A stretch of 64,000 nt of DNA from contig NZ_CAIJDE010000055.1 in assembly GCF_903819335.1 (NCBI RefSeq), positions 1 to 64,000 of the forward strand. The letters run 5' to 3'. Position numbers and translations under genes: made by a program. Of the stretch, positions 26,000-35,781 are shown piece after piece. Each line of letters opens with the position of its first letter. The first letter of the stretch is position 1. The stretch is from Flavobacterium panici (GTDB lineage: Bacteria > Bacteroidota > Bacteroidia > Flavobacteriales > Flavobacteriaceae). The notes beneath the pieces were generated by a model. The model was not told the origin of the DNA, did no database searches, and saw nothing but the letters and a program-made list of their open reading frames with translations.

Positions 26000-26501
26000 T
26001 AAAAGTTTCTGCAATACAAATTTATACATCACTTAAAATCAAAGCGATTACGAAGATTATTGGGACTTTCTCAACTATCAAATTGACGGTTATTGGCTAG
26101 ATGAAAAACTTGATGAGCTTTATCCCAATAATTTATACAAAGGACTAATTCCCACTCTAGTGTATTGGATGGAAAGAAAAGATGAAAAAGAAGTTGTTTG
26201 GAAACGAATTCTGCCAAACAAAAATGAAACGTCTATTTGTCCAATTTTAATGTGCCCTGATGACAATAACTTTTCCTGTACTTTAATTGTTGCTGAAATT
26301 ATAAATTTTGGAGACTTAATTCAATGGAAACAAATTGGGCTTGACAAAACAAAAGAATGGGATGCTGAAAAAACAGGTTCAACTGTAGAATGGTTTGATA
26401 AATTAGATGAATTCAATTTTTCCAGACACGAATATTTAACAATGGTAGAAAAATTTAGAGAAAGATTAAGCATAGACAAAATACGGATTGAAGAAAACTA
26501 A
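25992..26501 (+). pseudogene. Gene interrupted by a single in-frame stop
   Basis: ATG at 25992 overlaps the upstream stop by 8 bp. Fourteen codons (MTDKSFCNTNLYIT) are followed by TAA at 26034-26036, after which the same frame continues without a break to 26501 with normal protein composition (NQSDYEDYWDFLNYQIDGYW and onward, about 154 residues). A shorter product could start at GTG 26160 or ATG 26169 (about 110 residues). The simplest reading is one base change that created a stop. No family recognised; Trp- and Asp-rich, cytoplasmic. Confidence 0.7.
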
Positions 26502-26516
26502 ATCAAAACAATTGAA

Positions 26517-26843
26517 TCATTTATTCAAACCCATTTGCTTTTCTCCCCAAATTCTCATTTGATTGATAAAAGGAATTAATTCTTGTCCATTTTCAATAAG
26601 AGTATATTCAACTCGAGGCGGAACTTCGGGATAAACCTTTCTTGAAATCAGCTCATCAGCTTCTAACTCTTTGAGTGTTTGCGTAAGCATTTTTGGTGTT
26701 ATACCTTCAACAGCTTTTTTCAATTCACCATATCTCATTAAACCATCCTTTAAATACCACAAAATTCTTCCTTTGTATTTCCCGCCTATTCTTTGAAAAG
26801 CATAATCAACTGGGCAATATACTTTAATATTTCTTTTCTCCAT
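26517..26843 (-). CDS. HxlR-family transcriptional regulator
   Basis: 108 residues starting MEKRNIKVYCPVDYAF; the in-frame ATG 12 codons earlier gives an atypical extension. Winged helix with RIGGKYKGRILWYLKDGLMRYGEL and GITPKMLTQTLKELEADELI. Cys10 is the conserved N-terminal cysteine of redox- or electrophile-sensing members. Divergent from the NIPSNAP gene, which it probably controls. Confidence 0.9.
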   Translation of the reverse strand: MEKRNIKVYCPVDYAFQRIGGKYKGRILWYLKDGLMRYGELKKAVEGITPKMLTQTLKELEADELISRKVYPEVPPRVEYTLIENGQELIPFINQMRIWGEKQMGLNK

Positions 26844-26911
26844 TATTATTTCATTATATAAAATACTAATAATCAACAATAGTATATTTTTAGAACCTAA
26901 AGAACTAAAAT

Positions 26912-26919
26912 GTACGTAC
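26912..26919. promoter_or_regulatory. GTACGTAC palindrome between HxlR and NIPSNAP genes
   Basis: A perfect 8-bp palindrome, 69 bp from the HxlR start and 80 bp from the NIPSNAP start. HxlR proteins usually bind short dyads between themselves and a divergent target, so this is a candidate operator. Confidence 0.35.
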
Positions 26920-26998
26920 TTGCGATAAAGATATTAAATTACTTTATTTGTTAAGACCTTTAGAAGAAATGGCAGCAATTAATTATACATAAACCAAT

Positions 26999-27697
26999 AT
27001 GAGTAATCTAACCCAACAAAATTCAGAAAACATACAAGTATTAGAAATCCGGAATTATTTATTAAAACCAAATTTGACCAATAAGTTCCGCGATTATTTT
27101 CATTCGAAATTTGTTACGCCAATGAACGAATTAGGCGGTTACACGTTGGGAGAATTCAAAATTGACAATACAAACGACCGATTTGTTTGGTTTCGTGGTT
27201 TTACTGATATGAAAACCAGATTAGAATTCCTGAATGATTTTTATGTTAATAGCGCAATCTGGAAAGAATATGGCAAAGGCGCAAACGAGATGATGATAAA
27301 CTCTGATAATGTTTATTTATTACGACCGTTAAAGGAAGATATTAATAGTGAACAGCTAAAAACGGATAAAACATTTACTGTTGTTGATTTTTATATTTGC
27401 AACAACACACTTGAAAAGGTTATTGAACTATTTGAAACTACGTATATTCCTTTTCTTAAAAATTTAAAAATAGAAGACATAACTCTTTGGGTAAGCGAAA
27501 TGGCTGAAAATGATTTCCCAAGATTACCTGTTTTTCAAGATAAGAACCTTTTAGTGAGTATTACGCATTACAAAGATGAAAATGAGTTTTATGCCAAACA
27601 AAAGGAAATTGATTCTATGCCGGCTTATTTAAAAAATTCGATGCAGGAATTAATAACCATTCAGAATCAATTAGTTCTTTTGAATTTGGACAGCTAA
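26999..27697 (+). CDS. NIPSNAP-domain protein
   Basis: 232 residues with two related halves (about 12-110 and 120-228). The first has LEIRNYLLKPN and FVWFRGF, the NIPSNAP hallmarks. The family is a ferredoxin-like dimeric alpha-beta-barrel fold often paired with HxlR regulators. Enzymatic activity is not known. Confidence 0.82.
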   Translation: MSNLTQQNSENIQVLEIRNYLLKPNLTNKFRDYFHSKFVTPMNELGGYTLGEFKIDNTNDRFVWFRGFTDMKTRLEFLNDFYVNSAIWKEYGKGANEMMINSDNVYLLRPLKEDINSEQLKTDKTFTVVDFYICNNTLEKVIELFETTYIPFLKNLKIEDITLWVSEMAENDFPRLPVFQDKNLLVSITHYKDENEFYAKQKEIDSMPAYLKNSMQELITIQNQLVLLNLDS

Positions 27698-27848
27698 ATA
27701 GAAATTTATCAATTTCAAGATTTCTTTTACTTTCACAAAAAGCTGATAACAAGAATTGCAAATTCTTATACAAATAATTCGTAAAATATTTTTTTATTAA
27801 AGCATCTCAAGTTAAATTAGTTGATTTTTCTTATAAAATTAAAAATCT

Positions 27849-28058
27849 ATGATTAAGATAAATTATAAAATTCAATTTATTTTATTTGTTATCTGCTTAT
27901 TCTTTATAGGATTGGGCATATTTGAAGTATCAAATGAAGGATTGAAAACTGGAACTGATCTTTTTTGGCAGATTTCTCATTTTGTTCCATTCGTTATGGG
28001 AGCAATAATTTTTGGTGTTAATTTATATTCTAAACGAATTGAGAAATTCAAAATTTAA
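27849..28058 (+). CDS. Small two-helix membrane protein
   Basis: 69 residues; helices at about 6-25 and 40-60. No family recognised. A good terminator follows 3 bp after the stop, supporting a real transcript. Confidence 0.55.
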   Translation: MIKINYKIQFILFVICLFFIGLGIFEVSNEGLKTGTDLFWQISHFVPFVMGAIIFGVNLYSKRIEKFKI

Positions 28059-28060
28059 TA

Positions 28061-28100
28061 AAAAAGCCTCTCAAAGTCATCAAACTTTGAAAGGCTTTTA
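28061..28100. terminator. Terminator between the small membrane protein and the LRR gene
   Basis: AAAAGCCTCTCAAAG and CTTTGAAAGGCTTTT pair over 15 bp with one mismatch. A and T runs on both sides, so it can serve both convergent genes. Confidence 0.85.
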
Positions 28101-28127
28101 AATCAGAATAAAAATTGTAACCTAAAT

Positions 28128-31100
28128 TTATTCCTTAATTACTTTTTCTACAGAAGTTCCTTTTTCAGAAGTTATTCTGATGAAATACAATCCGTTTGAT
28201 TTATTAGATAAATTAATTTTTGAACTGTTTTTGTTTTCAATTACAGACTGAAGAATTCTGCCCTGCACATCAAATAATTCAATTCTTTTTATTGCATTGT
28301 CACAATTAATAAACACCTCACCTTTTGTTGGATTTGGATATATATTTATAGTGCTGTCTTTTTCAAAATCCTTATTTCCTAATGATTTAAAAATGGTTTC
28401 TGCTGTATTTGTATCAACTGCTTCGTTATAATCAAAATAAATACTGGCATCTTGTTCAACCTCATCTCCAGACTGAAGTGAAGGCAGTGTTTTTATCTTA
28501 AACAAAATATTTCCATGACCTCCAACCGGCGGCGCTTTTGAGGTACTCAATTTAATTTTTGCAAAAACAAATTCGGCAGTATTTCCTTTTATGACAACAT
28601 GTACTGCATGCGACGCATCTAATAACTGAAGTGAATTAATATCATATTTACTTTGATCTATAACAACCTTTACAACCACGTTTTCGGCTTCAGCGGTGCC
28701 TGTATTTTCAAAATTAATTCCATAATGTAAATAATTCCCAATTGTTGAAGGAGAAACGCTCTCACCCTCTAAACAAGTAATATCATTTGGATCAAATGAA
28801 CCCACTATTTCCTGATTAAAAACAAACTGATTGTCTGCCGGATTACTGTCTCCAGCAATAGGATTTATTGAAGCAGTAAAATTTAAAATATCTCCCAAAT
28901 TTGCTGGAGGAACCTGTACCGGACTATTTACATTTAATCCGACATAAATTCTCCTAGTTTCAAATGGAAGTAAATTAGCGTAATTCCATCCGATATTGCC
29001 CGGAGTTTGAACATTTGGCGCCAGCGTTGCTATTCCATAATGCAATACATTTTGATTGTATGTAAAGTTAGCTGTACCATTTAGTGTTTGATTTCCTTTA
29101 TTTCGTATCAAAATCTCGTACCACGCCATAAATCCGGGTTTTGCAGGATATATAGGCGCAATCACAATTTCTGCATCGCTGTTTGTTCCTAATGCGCTTA
29201 CGCAGAAATTTTGTTGTGCAGTATTATTTTTGTTATCTGCAAATGAAACAACTGGTGCTGTTGGCGAAACAGTAAAGAAAGCAGGATTTTCAACCGCCGT
29301 TGTTATATTAAAATTTCCGGCATCGGTAAAGAAGGTATATTTTCCGTTCAAATCTGTAAAAGTTGAACTTAGAGAAGAACCATCATTTAAATTCACTTTT
29401 ACATTAGCTTGTTTTGAATCGGCAGTATCACAGCCATTATTATCAACATCAAAAGCAATTGTTCCGGTTATGGTGTTATAATTTCCGCCCGGATTAAAAC
29501 TGCAATATGAGTTTACAACAACTGTCGGTAAACCAATACCTACCAAATAACTTTTTGTATCAGCTACATCTGTATCATCCTGACAAACAAAAATTAAATT
29601 TGAATTTCCGTTATTAATAAACAAATCTTCATCTCTCCCATTTTTTGCAAATACCGTTTTCAGATTCGGATTATCATTTGCTGTCAAGGATTGAAAAGCT
29701 AAAAAATTCGAAACATCAATATTTTGCAATCCTGTTTTAGTAATATTTAAAACTGTAATATTTGGCGAATCAGAGAAATCAGCTGTCGCTAAAGGCATAT
29801 CAGAATAAAATACATTTATCAATGCACTGCAATTTGTTAAATCAACTGAATTGATGTTATTATAACTGCAGTTTAAAAGTTTTAAATTAGTCAATCCAGA
29901 TACATTCAACGAAGTCAAAGGTGCTTTTTGAACATTTGTTCCGGCAAGTACAAGCGTTTCAAGCGCAGCACATCCCTGAACATTTATTGAATTCAATGCT
30001 TCACTAGTATTACTAATAACTGTAATCGCATTGCAATTTGAAAAGTCGGCGGTCACTAACGGAACATCCTGAATGCTTAAAACTTTTAACTTCGTACATC
30101 CTGAAACATTTAGATTTGCAGTTGGATTAGTATCCAATTCTAAAATTTCCAAATTTGTATTTCCTGAAAGATCAACTGAAGGAATTTGATTAGAAACCAA
30201 AAAAACATTTTTTAAATTCACAGTACCTGTCAAATTCAAATTTGAAATAGAATTTGTGTTTGCCCTAAGTTGAGTAAGATTTGAAGACGAACTCAAATCT
30301 AAAGAAGTTAATTGATTTTTGGAACACTCAATAGTCAAAAGTGCCGAACATCCTGTAAGACTTAAATTTGTCAATGCATTGTTAAACACATTTAATCCCT
30401 GTAACGAACTGCAGCCTGATAAATTTAAAGTAGTCAGTAAATTATCCTGAATTAGAAGATTTTGTAAACTGGAGCAATTCGAAAAATCAGCTGTTTTTAA
30501 AACCTGATTAGAAGGAAAAGTAGACTGCGGAAAATTAAGCAGCGTGCATCCCGAAGCATTTATATTTTCTAAAGTTGGATTATCTGTTATTAAAAAAGTA
30601 GTCAGTTTAGTTAATCCCGAAACATTTAATGTTATTAGTTTATTATTTACCGCATTGAAATATTCTAAATTTGGGCAGCCAGTTAAATCGAGTTCCGTTA
30701 AAACATTATCTTCTAAATACAATTGGTTCAAAGCCGAAAGACCGCTGAAATTTAATGTAGAAAAAACCGGATTTTGCTGTGCTACGATATTAGTAAGACT
30801 GGAACAATTCGAAATAGTTAAAGAAGTCATCAACGAGTTTTCCATAAAAGTAACGCCCGTTAATCCATTCATTCCTGAAACTGTCGCAGAAGTCAAAGCT
30901 GGACTTTTTACATAAATCGTTTTTAAGTTCGGCATTCCGCTTAAATTGATCGAAGTCGTGCTGATTCCGTTAAAACCCAATTCAGTTACATTCGTGAAAC
31001 CTTCAATTCCCTGAATATTGGTTACGGCATAAGCATTAGCACCTTCTATCCAAAGTTTGTCAATTAAAGCCGCTTCAGAAACCTGGATCTGATTATCAAA

Positions 31101-31265
31101 ATTAGTATCGATTCTCGTAACAGCAACGCCGCCAGAATAAGCTGTAAAATTTGCCGCACCGCCATTTACAAGCATGTTTTTAAATGTTGGATCAGTAAAA
31201 TTTAAAATCTGTGCTTTTAGTATTACTGTGAAAAACAGTAAAAAGAGGAGTAATTTTTTTCTCAT
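28128..31265 (-). CDS. T9SS-secreted leucine-rich-repeat protein
   Basis: 1045 residues: signal peptide (1-18), about 24 LRR-like repeats of 21 residues (about 60-590; unit like NQLTSLDLSSSSNLTQLRANT), a carboxypeptidase-regulatory-like segment (GTIAFDVDNNGCD), a CARDB-like region with FDPND, and a T9SS type A sorting domain from about 975 (IYPNPTKGEVF to SVEKVIKE). It would be exported through the outer membrane and kept on or released from the surface; adhesion is the usual role of such repeats. The LytTR/kinase pair upstream is on the same strand. Confidence 0.88.
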   Translation of the reverse strand: MRKKLLLFLLFFTVILKAQILNFTDPTFKNMLVNGGAANFTAYSGGVAVTRIDTNFDNQIQVSEAALIDKLWIEGANAYAVTNIQGIEGFTNVTELGFNGISTTSINLSGMPNLKTIYVKSPALTSATVSGMNGLTGVTFMENSLMTSLTISNCSSLTNIVAQQNPVFSTLNFSGLSALNQLYLEDNVLTELDLTGCPNLEYFNAVNNKLITLNVSGLTKLTTFLITDNPTLENINASGCTLLNFPQSTFPSNQVLKTADFSNCSSLQNLLIQDNLLTTLNLSGCSSLQGLNVFNNALTNLSLTGCSALLTIECSKNQLTSLDLSSSSNLTQLRANTNSISNLNLTGTVNLKNVFLVSNQIPSVDLSGNTNLEILELDTNPTANLNVSGCTKLKVLSIQDVPLVTADFSNCNAITVISNTSEALNSINVQGCAALETLVLAGTNVQKAPLTSLNVSGLTNLKLLNCSYNNINSVDLTNCSALINVFYSDMPLATADFSDSPNITVLNITKTGLQNIDVSNFLAFQSLTANDNPNLKTVFAKNGRDEDLFINNGNSNLIFVCQDDTDVADTKSYLVGIGLPTVVVNSYCSFNPGGNYNTITGTIAFDVDNNGCDTADSKQANVKVNLNDGSSLSSTFTDLNGKYTFFTDAGNFNITTAVENPAFFTVSPTAPVVSFADNKNNTAQQNFCVSALGTNSDAEIVIAPIYPAKPGFMAWYEILIRNKGNQTLNGTANFTYNQNVLHYGIATLAPNVQTPGNIGWNYANLLPFETRRIYVGLNVNSPVQVPPANLGDILNFTASINPIAGDSNPADNQFVFNQEIVGSFDPNDITCLEGESVSPSTIGNYLHYGINFENTGTAEAENVVVKVVIDQSKYDINSLQLLDASHAVHVVIKGNTAEFVFAKIKLSTSKAPPVGGHGNILFKIKTLPSLQSGDEVEQDASIYFDYNEAVDTNTAETIFKSLGNKDFEKDSTINIYPNPTKGEVFINCDNAIKRIELFDVQGRILQSVIENKNSSKINLSNKSNGLYFIRITSEKGTSVEKVIKE

Positions 31266-31297
31266 AATTAGTGATATTTTGGTTTTTGGGGAAATCG

Positions 31298-32059
31298 TTA
31301 AAGAGCATTTATTAATTCCTGCAATTTTTCTTTTTTGCTTTGCGCAATCGGAATATTCGAATTATCAGCCATAATCACATAACCGCCATCTGTTTTTATA
31401 TAAGATTTCAGATAAGACAAGTTGATTAAATGCGATTGATGAATGCGCTCAAATCCATGTTCTGAGAGTAATTCTTCGTATTCCTTAAGCGTTTTAGAAA
31501 TTAATATGGGTTTGTGATTTTTAATAAAAAACTGCGTGTAATTAATTTTTGCTTCACAGCGAATGATATCCGAAACTTCAAACAAATGAATTCCATCGCT
31601 GGTAGAAAGTGCTATACGTTTAAAATTGTCGACTTTTTTTCGGATGTTTTCCAGCAGTAAATCAATGTTTTCGAATGAATTGTTTTTTCCAACAGCTTCT
31701 TTAATTTTTGCCATTGTATCTTGCAATTCTTCCGGATCAACAGGTTTTAAGATAAAATCAAGAGCACTAAATTTAAATGCTTTTACAGCATATTGTTCAT
31801 GCGCAGTGATAAATACAACATTGGCATTTAGTTTTCCGTTTACTTTATTTAGTCTTTCGAGAATATCAAAACCAGTTCCGTCGGTTAAATGAATATCCAG
31901 AAAAATAACCTGAGGCCTTAATTTTTCAATCACGGCAATTCCGGTTTTTACACTTTCGGCTTCGCCAACAATTAAAATATCATTTGTATAACGTTCTAAA
32001 AGCGCTTTTAGACCAGTTCTCAAATGTTTATCGTCCTCTATTAATACTGCTGTTATCAT
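31298..32059 (-). CDS. LytTR-family response regulator
   Basis: 253 residues. The receiver domain has E8-D9-D10 and phosphoacceptor D55 in VIFLDIHL, plus K107-type Lys in FILKPVD. The C-terminal LytTR DNA-binding domain (about 150-250) contains FERIHQSHLINLSYL. Starts 10 bp after the kinase gene, so both are co-expressed. The LRR gene lies 32 bp downstream and may be in the same transcript. Confidence 0.93.
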   Translation of the reverse strand: MITAVLIEDDKHLRTGLKALLERYTNDILIVGEAESVKTGIAVIEKLRPQVIFLDIHLTDGTGFDILERLNKVNGKLNANVVFITAHEQYAVKAFKFSALDFILKPVDPEELQDTMAKIKEAVGKNNSFENIDLLLENIRKKVDNFKRIALSTSDGIHLFEVSDIIRCEAKINYTQFFIKNHKPILISKTLKEYEELLSEHGFERIHQSHLINLSYLKSYIKTDGGYVIMADNSNIPIAQSKKEKLQELINAL

Positions 32060-32069
32060 TTATTAAAAA

Positions 32070-34001
32070 TTAGGGTATGTATTGAACAGGCAGACGCAAA
32101 ACGACTTTTGTTCCTGTTTTTTTATTTTCTGATTGTAATTCGGTGATTTCTATTTGTGCAGATTTGGAAGTTATGGATTCCATGATTTCCAAACGTTTTT
32201 TTGTAATTCCCAAAGCCATTGATTTATGCGCCGTAACCGAGTTTTCTTTTAAATGCTTCGATTCAGATAAACCAATTCCGTCATCTTTAATCGTACAGAT
32301 TAGCTGCTCTTTTTCAACATCAAAATCAACTTCAATTTTTCCGGTTCCATCTTTAGGTACAATTCCATGAAGAATCGCATTTTCTACAAAAGGCTGAATC
32401 AGCAAAGGCGGTAAACCCATATTAAATTCGACTCTTTCGCTTGATCTTATTTCAAATTCAAATTTGTCATGAAAACGAAGTTTTTCCAATTCCAGATAAT
32501 TTTGAAGGCTTTCAATTTCTTTATCAATTGGAATCAAGGAACCTTTTGAATATTCGAGTGTAAGCCGCATTAATTTGGAGAATTTAGACAAATATTTCAA
32601 TGCCGAATCAGTTCCGTTCTGGACAATAAAACTCGAAATTGAACTCAAGCAATTAAATACAAAATGCGGGTTCATTTGTAAATGCAGTGCTTTTTGCTCG
32701 TATTCGGCAACTTCTTTTTTCAATGTCAGCTGACGTTTTACCTGCATTCGATTATAAATTACCAATATCAATGCAATTAAAAGTAAAGCGCCTAAAATGG
32801 AGAAAATAACAAACTGAATTTGTCTTTTGTTTTTTTCAGATAATAAAGCTTCTTTTTTTCTGTATTCGTAATTCACTTCTGCCAAAGCAAATTTCTGACT
32901 TGTTGTTTCATTGATAATACTATCTCGCGCTTGTACATAATTTTTATAATGGTCTAACGCTGCTTTAGGATCATTTAAAGCTTCGTATAATTCGCTTAAT
33001 AATTTTTCAGAATGATACGTCTGGTCCAGCACTCCTATTTCTTTTGCATAAGCAAGGGATTTCTCTGCAAAAGGCATTGCTTCTTTATATTTTTTTTGAT
33101 CCTGAAGCAAACCTGCGATATTGTATAAAGAAAGTGAAGCACCAAATTTATTCTGCAGTTCTTCATACAAATTCAATGACTTCGTATAATATTCATTAGC
33201 CAGTTTTAAATCATTTTCTTTCTTATAATAATCGCCTAAATAATTACACAAAAGTGCATATCCTCGCATATTATCCGTATTCTCAAAAAGCTTTTTAGCT
33301 TTGTTATAGTACAAAATCGCATTTTTATTTTGGCCTGTTTCAAAGTAAATCGCACCAATATTGGTAAGCGTAACAGCAGCGTTTTTTTCTCCTGTTTCAG
33401 TTTGAATTTTAGATGCTTTCTTTAAATATTCTAGTGCTTTTGGATAATTTAACTGTGATTTATAAATAATCCCGATATTATTTAGTGCTTTAGAAACATT
33501 GGCCTGCTCATCAATTTCCTGGTACAATTGCAAGGCTTCTTCGTAATTTTTCAATGCCAGAATTTGATTGCTCTGTTCGGAGTAAACCACACCCGAGCTG
33601 GCGAAAGAACGCGCCAGGCCGCTTTTTACTTTTTTACCTGAATCTTCTTTTAAAACTTTTTCAAATTCTACTTGAGCATTTTTAAAATATTTTAAAGCAT
33701 TTGGGTAATCTCCTAAAATGATTGAAGCATTTCCTTTATTGACATAAGCCGTAGCGAGTCCAAAAGTAAAATCAGATTTCAAACTTAGGTTAGTTGCTTT
33801 TTGAGCATAAAACAATGTCGAATCAGGATTGATTTCTTTATATAAATCGGCTATTTTATTATACTCATTGACTTTTGAAGTATCAACTTTAGTATAAATA
33901 AGCACTCTTTTCAAGCTGTCAATCTTAGCATTTTGAGCGTTCAGCATAAGTCCTGCAAGAAAGAAGAAAAAGAAAATTATTTGACGTAATTTTTGACTCA
34001 C
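32070..34001 (-). CDS. TPR-containing LytS-type histidine kinase
   Basis: 643 residues: signal peptide (1-22), periplasmic TPR units (about 60-350), membrane helix (about 395-416), coiled coil, then the His_kinase (YehU/LytS) domain with H in LQMNPHFVFNCLSS and an HATPase region (NAILHGI, DDGIGLSE). The TPR sensor with LytS kinase is common in Bacteroidota. Partner of the LytTR regulator. Confidence 0.92.
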   Translation of the reverse strand: MSQKLRQIIFFFFFLAGLMLNAQNAKIDSLKRVLIYTKVDTSKVNEYNKIADLYKEINPDSTLFYAQKATNLSLKSDFTFGLATAYVNKGNASIILGDYPNALKYFKNAQVEFEKVLKEDSGKKVKSGLARSFASSGVVYSEQSNQILALKNYEEALQLYQEIDEQANVSKALNNIGIIYKSQLNYPKALEYLKKASKIQTETGEKNAAVTLTNIGAIYFETGQNKNAILYYNKAKKLFENTDNMRGYALLCNYLGDYYKKENDLKLANEYYTKSLNLYEELQNKFGASLSLYNIAGLLQDQKKYKEAMPFAEKSLAYAKEIGVLDQTYHSEKLLSELYEALNDPKAALDHYKNYVQARDSIINETTSQKFALAEVNYEYRKKEALLSEKNKRQIQFVIFSILGALLLIALILVIYNRMQVKRQLTLKKEVAEYEQKALHLQMNPHFVFNCLSSISSFIVQNGTDSALKYLSKFSKLMRLTLEYSKGSLIPIDKEIESLQNYLELEKLRFHDKFEFEIRSSERVEFNMGLPPLLIQPFVENAILHGIVPKDGTGKIEVDFDVEKEQLICTIKDDGIGLSESKHLKENSVTAHKSMALGITKKRLEIMESITSKSAQIEITELQSENKKTGTKVVLRLPVQYIP

Positions 34002-34242
34002 TATTTTTTATTTTGCTTGTTGTGAGACAAATGTATGATATGTTTTTTAGTAACTGAACATGAATTATTATTTCTCAGGTTTCATTTATTATTTGGTATT
34101 TTTCATTTATTACAATTCTAAAAACCTTGGAAATACTAGCCTTACAAGTCATTCCGCAGTTATATTTTACAGACCTAAAATGGATCCTTTTCGATATTTT
34201 TTGTAACTTGAGCACTGTTTCTATTTCTTTAAAATTATTTTT

Positions 34243-35016
34243 ATGGCAAGAATACATTTATTTGAATTTGAAGATCAAAAATGGTTTCCTGTTTTTTTAA
34301 GAAATTACATAACCGACTTTTTACAATTCCTGTCAAACAAAACCGGAATGTACAAACCTGTTGTTCCTTTACTTGTAAATATTCTAAAAACCAATAATGC
34401 AACAACAATTATTGATCTGGCTTCTGGCGGCGGCGGTGGACTTATTTGGTTAAACGATGAATTAAAAAAAGAAATCCCGAACTTACAAATCATTCTAACT
34501 GATTATTACCCAAACATTCCGGCTTTTGAATACACTAAAAAACAAGCTGATAATTTTGAATATATGAGCCATTCTGTAGATGCACGAAATGTTCCTGTAG
34601 AATTAAACGGACTTAGAACTCAGTTTCTTTCCTTACATCATTTTAACCCAAACGATGCCAAACAGATTTTACAAAATGCAGTAAATGCTAAATCTCCAAT
34701 CGCTATTTTTGAAGTTCAGGAAAGAAGTTTTGCCAGTATTTTGGCAATGATTTTTTCTCCAATTAGTGTTTTATTGACTACGCCATTTATCAGGCCTTTT
34801 AAAATTGGCCGAATTATTTTTACTTATTTAATTCCTATAGTTCCACTTTTTGTTTTATGGGATGGTATTGTTTCTTCATTAAGAACTTATTCTGTCGAAG
34901 AAATGAATGATCTTGTAAATGGACTACATAATACAGAATCTTATAGCTGGCAGATTAACCGGGTAAAATCAGCTCCTGGAGTGGTACTGTATTTAATAGG
35001 AATTGAGAAGAAATAA
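34243..35016 (+). CDS. SAM-dependent methyltransferase-like protein
   Basis: 257 residues. IIDLASGGGGGLIWL (about 50-64) resembles the glycine-rich SAM loop, ILTDYYPN (about 85) the acidic loop, and LHHFNP the motif after it. Residues about 165-210 form two hydrophobic helices, an odd addition that suggests membrane attachment. Substrate unknown. Stands alone. Confidence 0.65.
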   Translation: MARIHLFEFEDQKWFPVFLRNYITDFLQFLSNKTGMYKPVVPLLVNILKTNNATTIIDLASGGGGGLIWLNDELKKEIPNLQIILTDYYPNIPAFEYTKKQADNFEYMSHSVDARNVPVELNGLRTQFLSLHHFNPNDAKQILQNAVNAKSPIAIFEVQERSFASILAMIFSPISVLLTTPFIRPFKIGRIIFTYLIPIVPLFVLWDGIVSSLRTYSVEEMNDLVNGLHNTESYSWQINRVKSAPGVVLYLIGIEKK

Positions 35017-35138
35017 ATATTATCCAAAATCCAATTTTCATAATTAGTAATTATTTTACAAAAGAATTCTTTCACAAAAACAAAACTTTGCTAAATTCGT
35101 TTGAAGAATAATTAACCTGCTAATCCCAAATTAGTTTT

Positions 35139-35639
35139 ATGAAAAACCTACTATTATTATCATTTATTATGATAAGCTTTTCGTCGTGGTCACAAACCGC
35201 AGAAATTTATTTTAACAGAGCTTTTAACAAAGCTGCAAACGGAAATTACAAAAGCGCAATTACTGATTACACAAAAGCCATTGGCAAAAATTCTAAATTT
35301 GTTGAAGCGTATCAAAATCGCGGCGTTGCAAAATACCAATTGAATGACCTACAAGGCGCAATGACCGACTTTAGCAAAACCATTGAACTTGATAATATGA
35401 ATGCCGATGCTTTTACGGGCCGTGCAAACGTAAACTTCAAACTTTCAAAATTTAAAGAAGCCATTGAAGACTGCACATCATCACTTAGTTTAAACCCAAG
35501 AGATTATGTTGCTTATAATTTACGAGGTTTAGCTTACAATAAAATTGGAGACAAAGCCAAATCCTGCAAAGATTTCTTAAAAGCAATCGAATTAGGAAGT
35601 CAAAGTGCTATAAAAAACAAAAGCACTTTTTGTAAATAA
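35139..35639 (+). CDS. Secreted TPR protein
   Basis: 166 residues with a signal peptide (1-19, SSWSQ) and about four TPR units (YFNRAFNKAANGNYKSAI, AYQNRGVAKYQLNDL and so on). A periplasmic protein-interaction module; partner unknown. Followed by a strong terminator. Confidence 0.85.
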   Translation: MKNLLLLSFIMISFSSWSQTAEIYFNRAFNKAANGNYKSAITDYTKAIGKNSKFVEAYQNRGVAKYQLNDLQGAMTDFSKTIELDNMNADAFTGRANVNFKLSKFKEAIEDCTSSLSLNPRDYVAYNLRGLAYNKIGDKAKSCKDFLKAIELGSQSAIKNKSTFCK

Positions 35640-35660
35640 TAAATCAAATTTGTGTTAACA

Positions 35661-35702
35661 AAAAGTAATCTGCAAAATAACGCCTTTGCAGATTGCTTTT
35701 TA
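35661..35702 (+). terminator. Terminator after the TPR gene
   Basis: AAAAGTAATCTGCAAA and TTTGCAGATTGCTTTT pair over 16 bp with one G-T, then T residues. Confidence 0.88.
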
Positions 35703-35781
35703 TACCTTATTCATAAAAAAATAGTGTCCGTTTTTTAATAATCTGGTTAGTTGTTACATTTGTTACAAAACTAACCTAACC

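Noticed and set aside
24854..26501. Toxin-immunity pair
   Set aside because: The lipoprotein has no toxin domain, and the downstream frame is broken; overlap of genes alone is not enough.
26160..26501. Complete 113-residue gene starting at GTG
   Set aside because: Coding character extends upstream in the same frame to 26037 and, across one stop, to an ATG at 25992, so the GTG start is probably not the original start.
28128..31265. Internalin-type adhesin of a pathogen
   Set aside because: The repeats are of the 21-residue type and the export signal is T9SS; nothing else indicates host invasion.
34243..35016. Canonical methyltransferase
   Set aside because: The glycine-rich loop is GGGGG and not the usual spacing, and two hydrophobic helices follow; kept only as methyltransferase-like.
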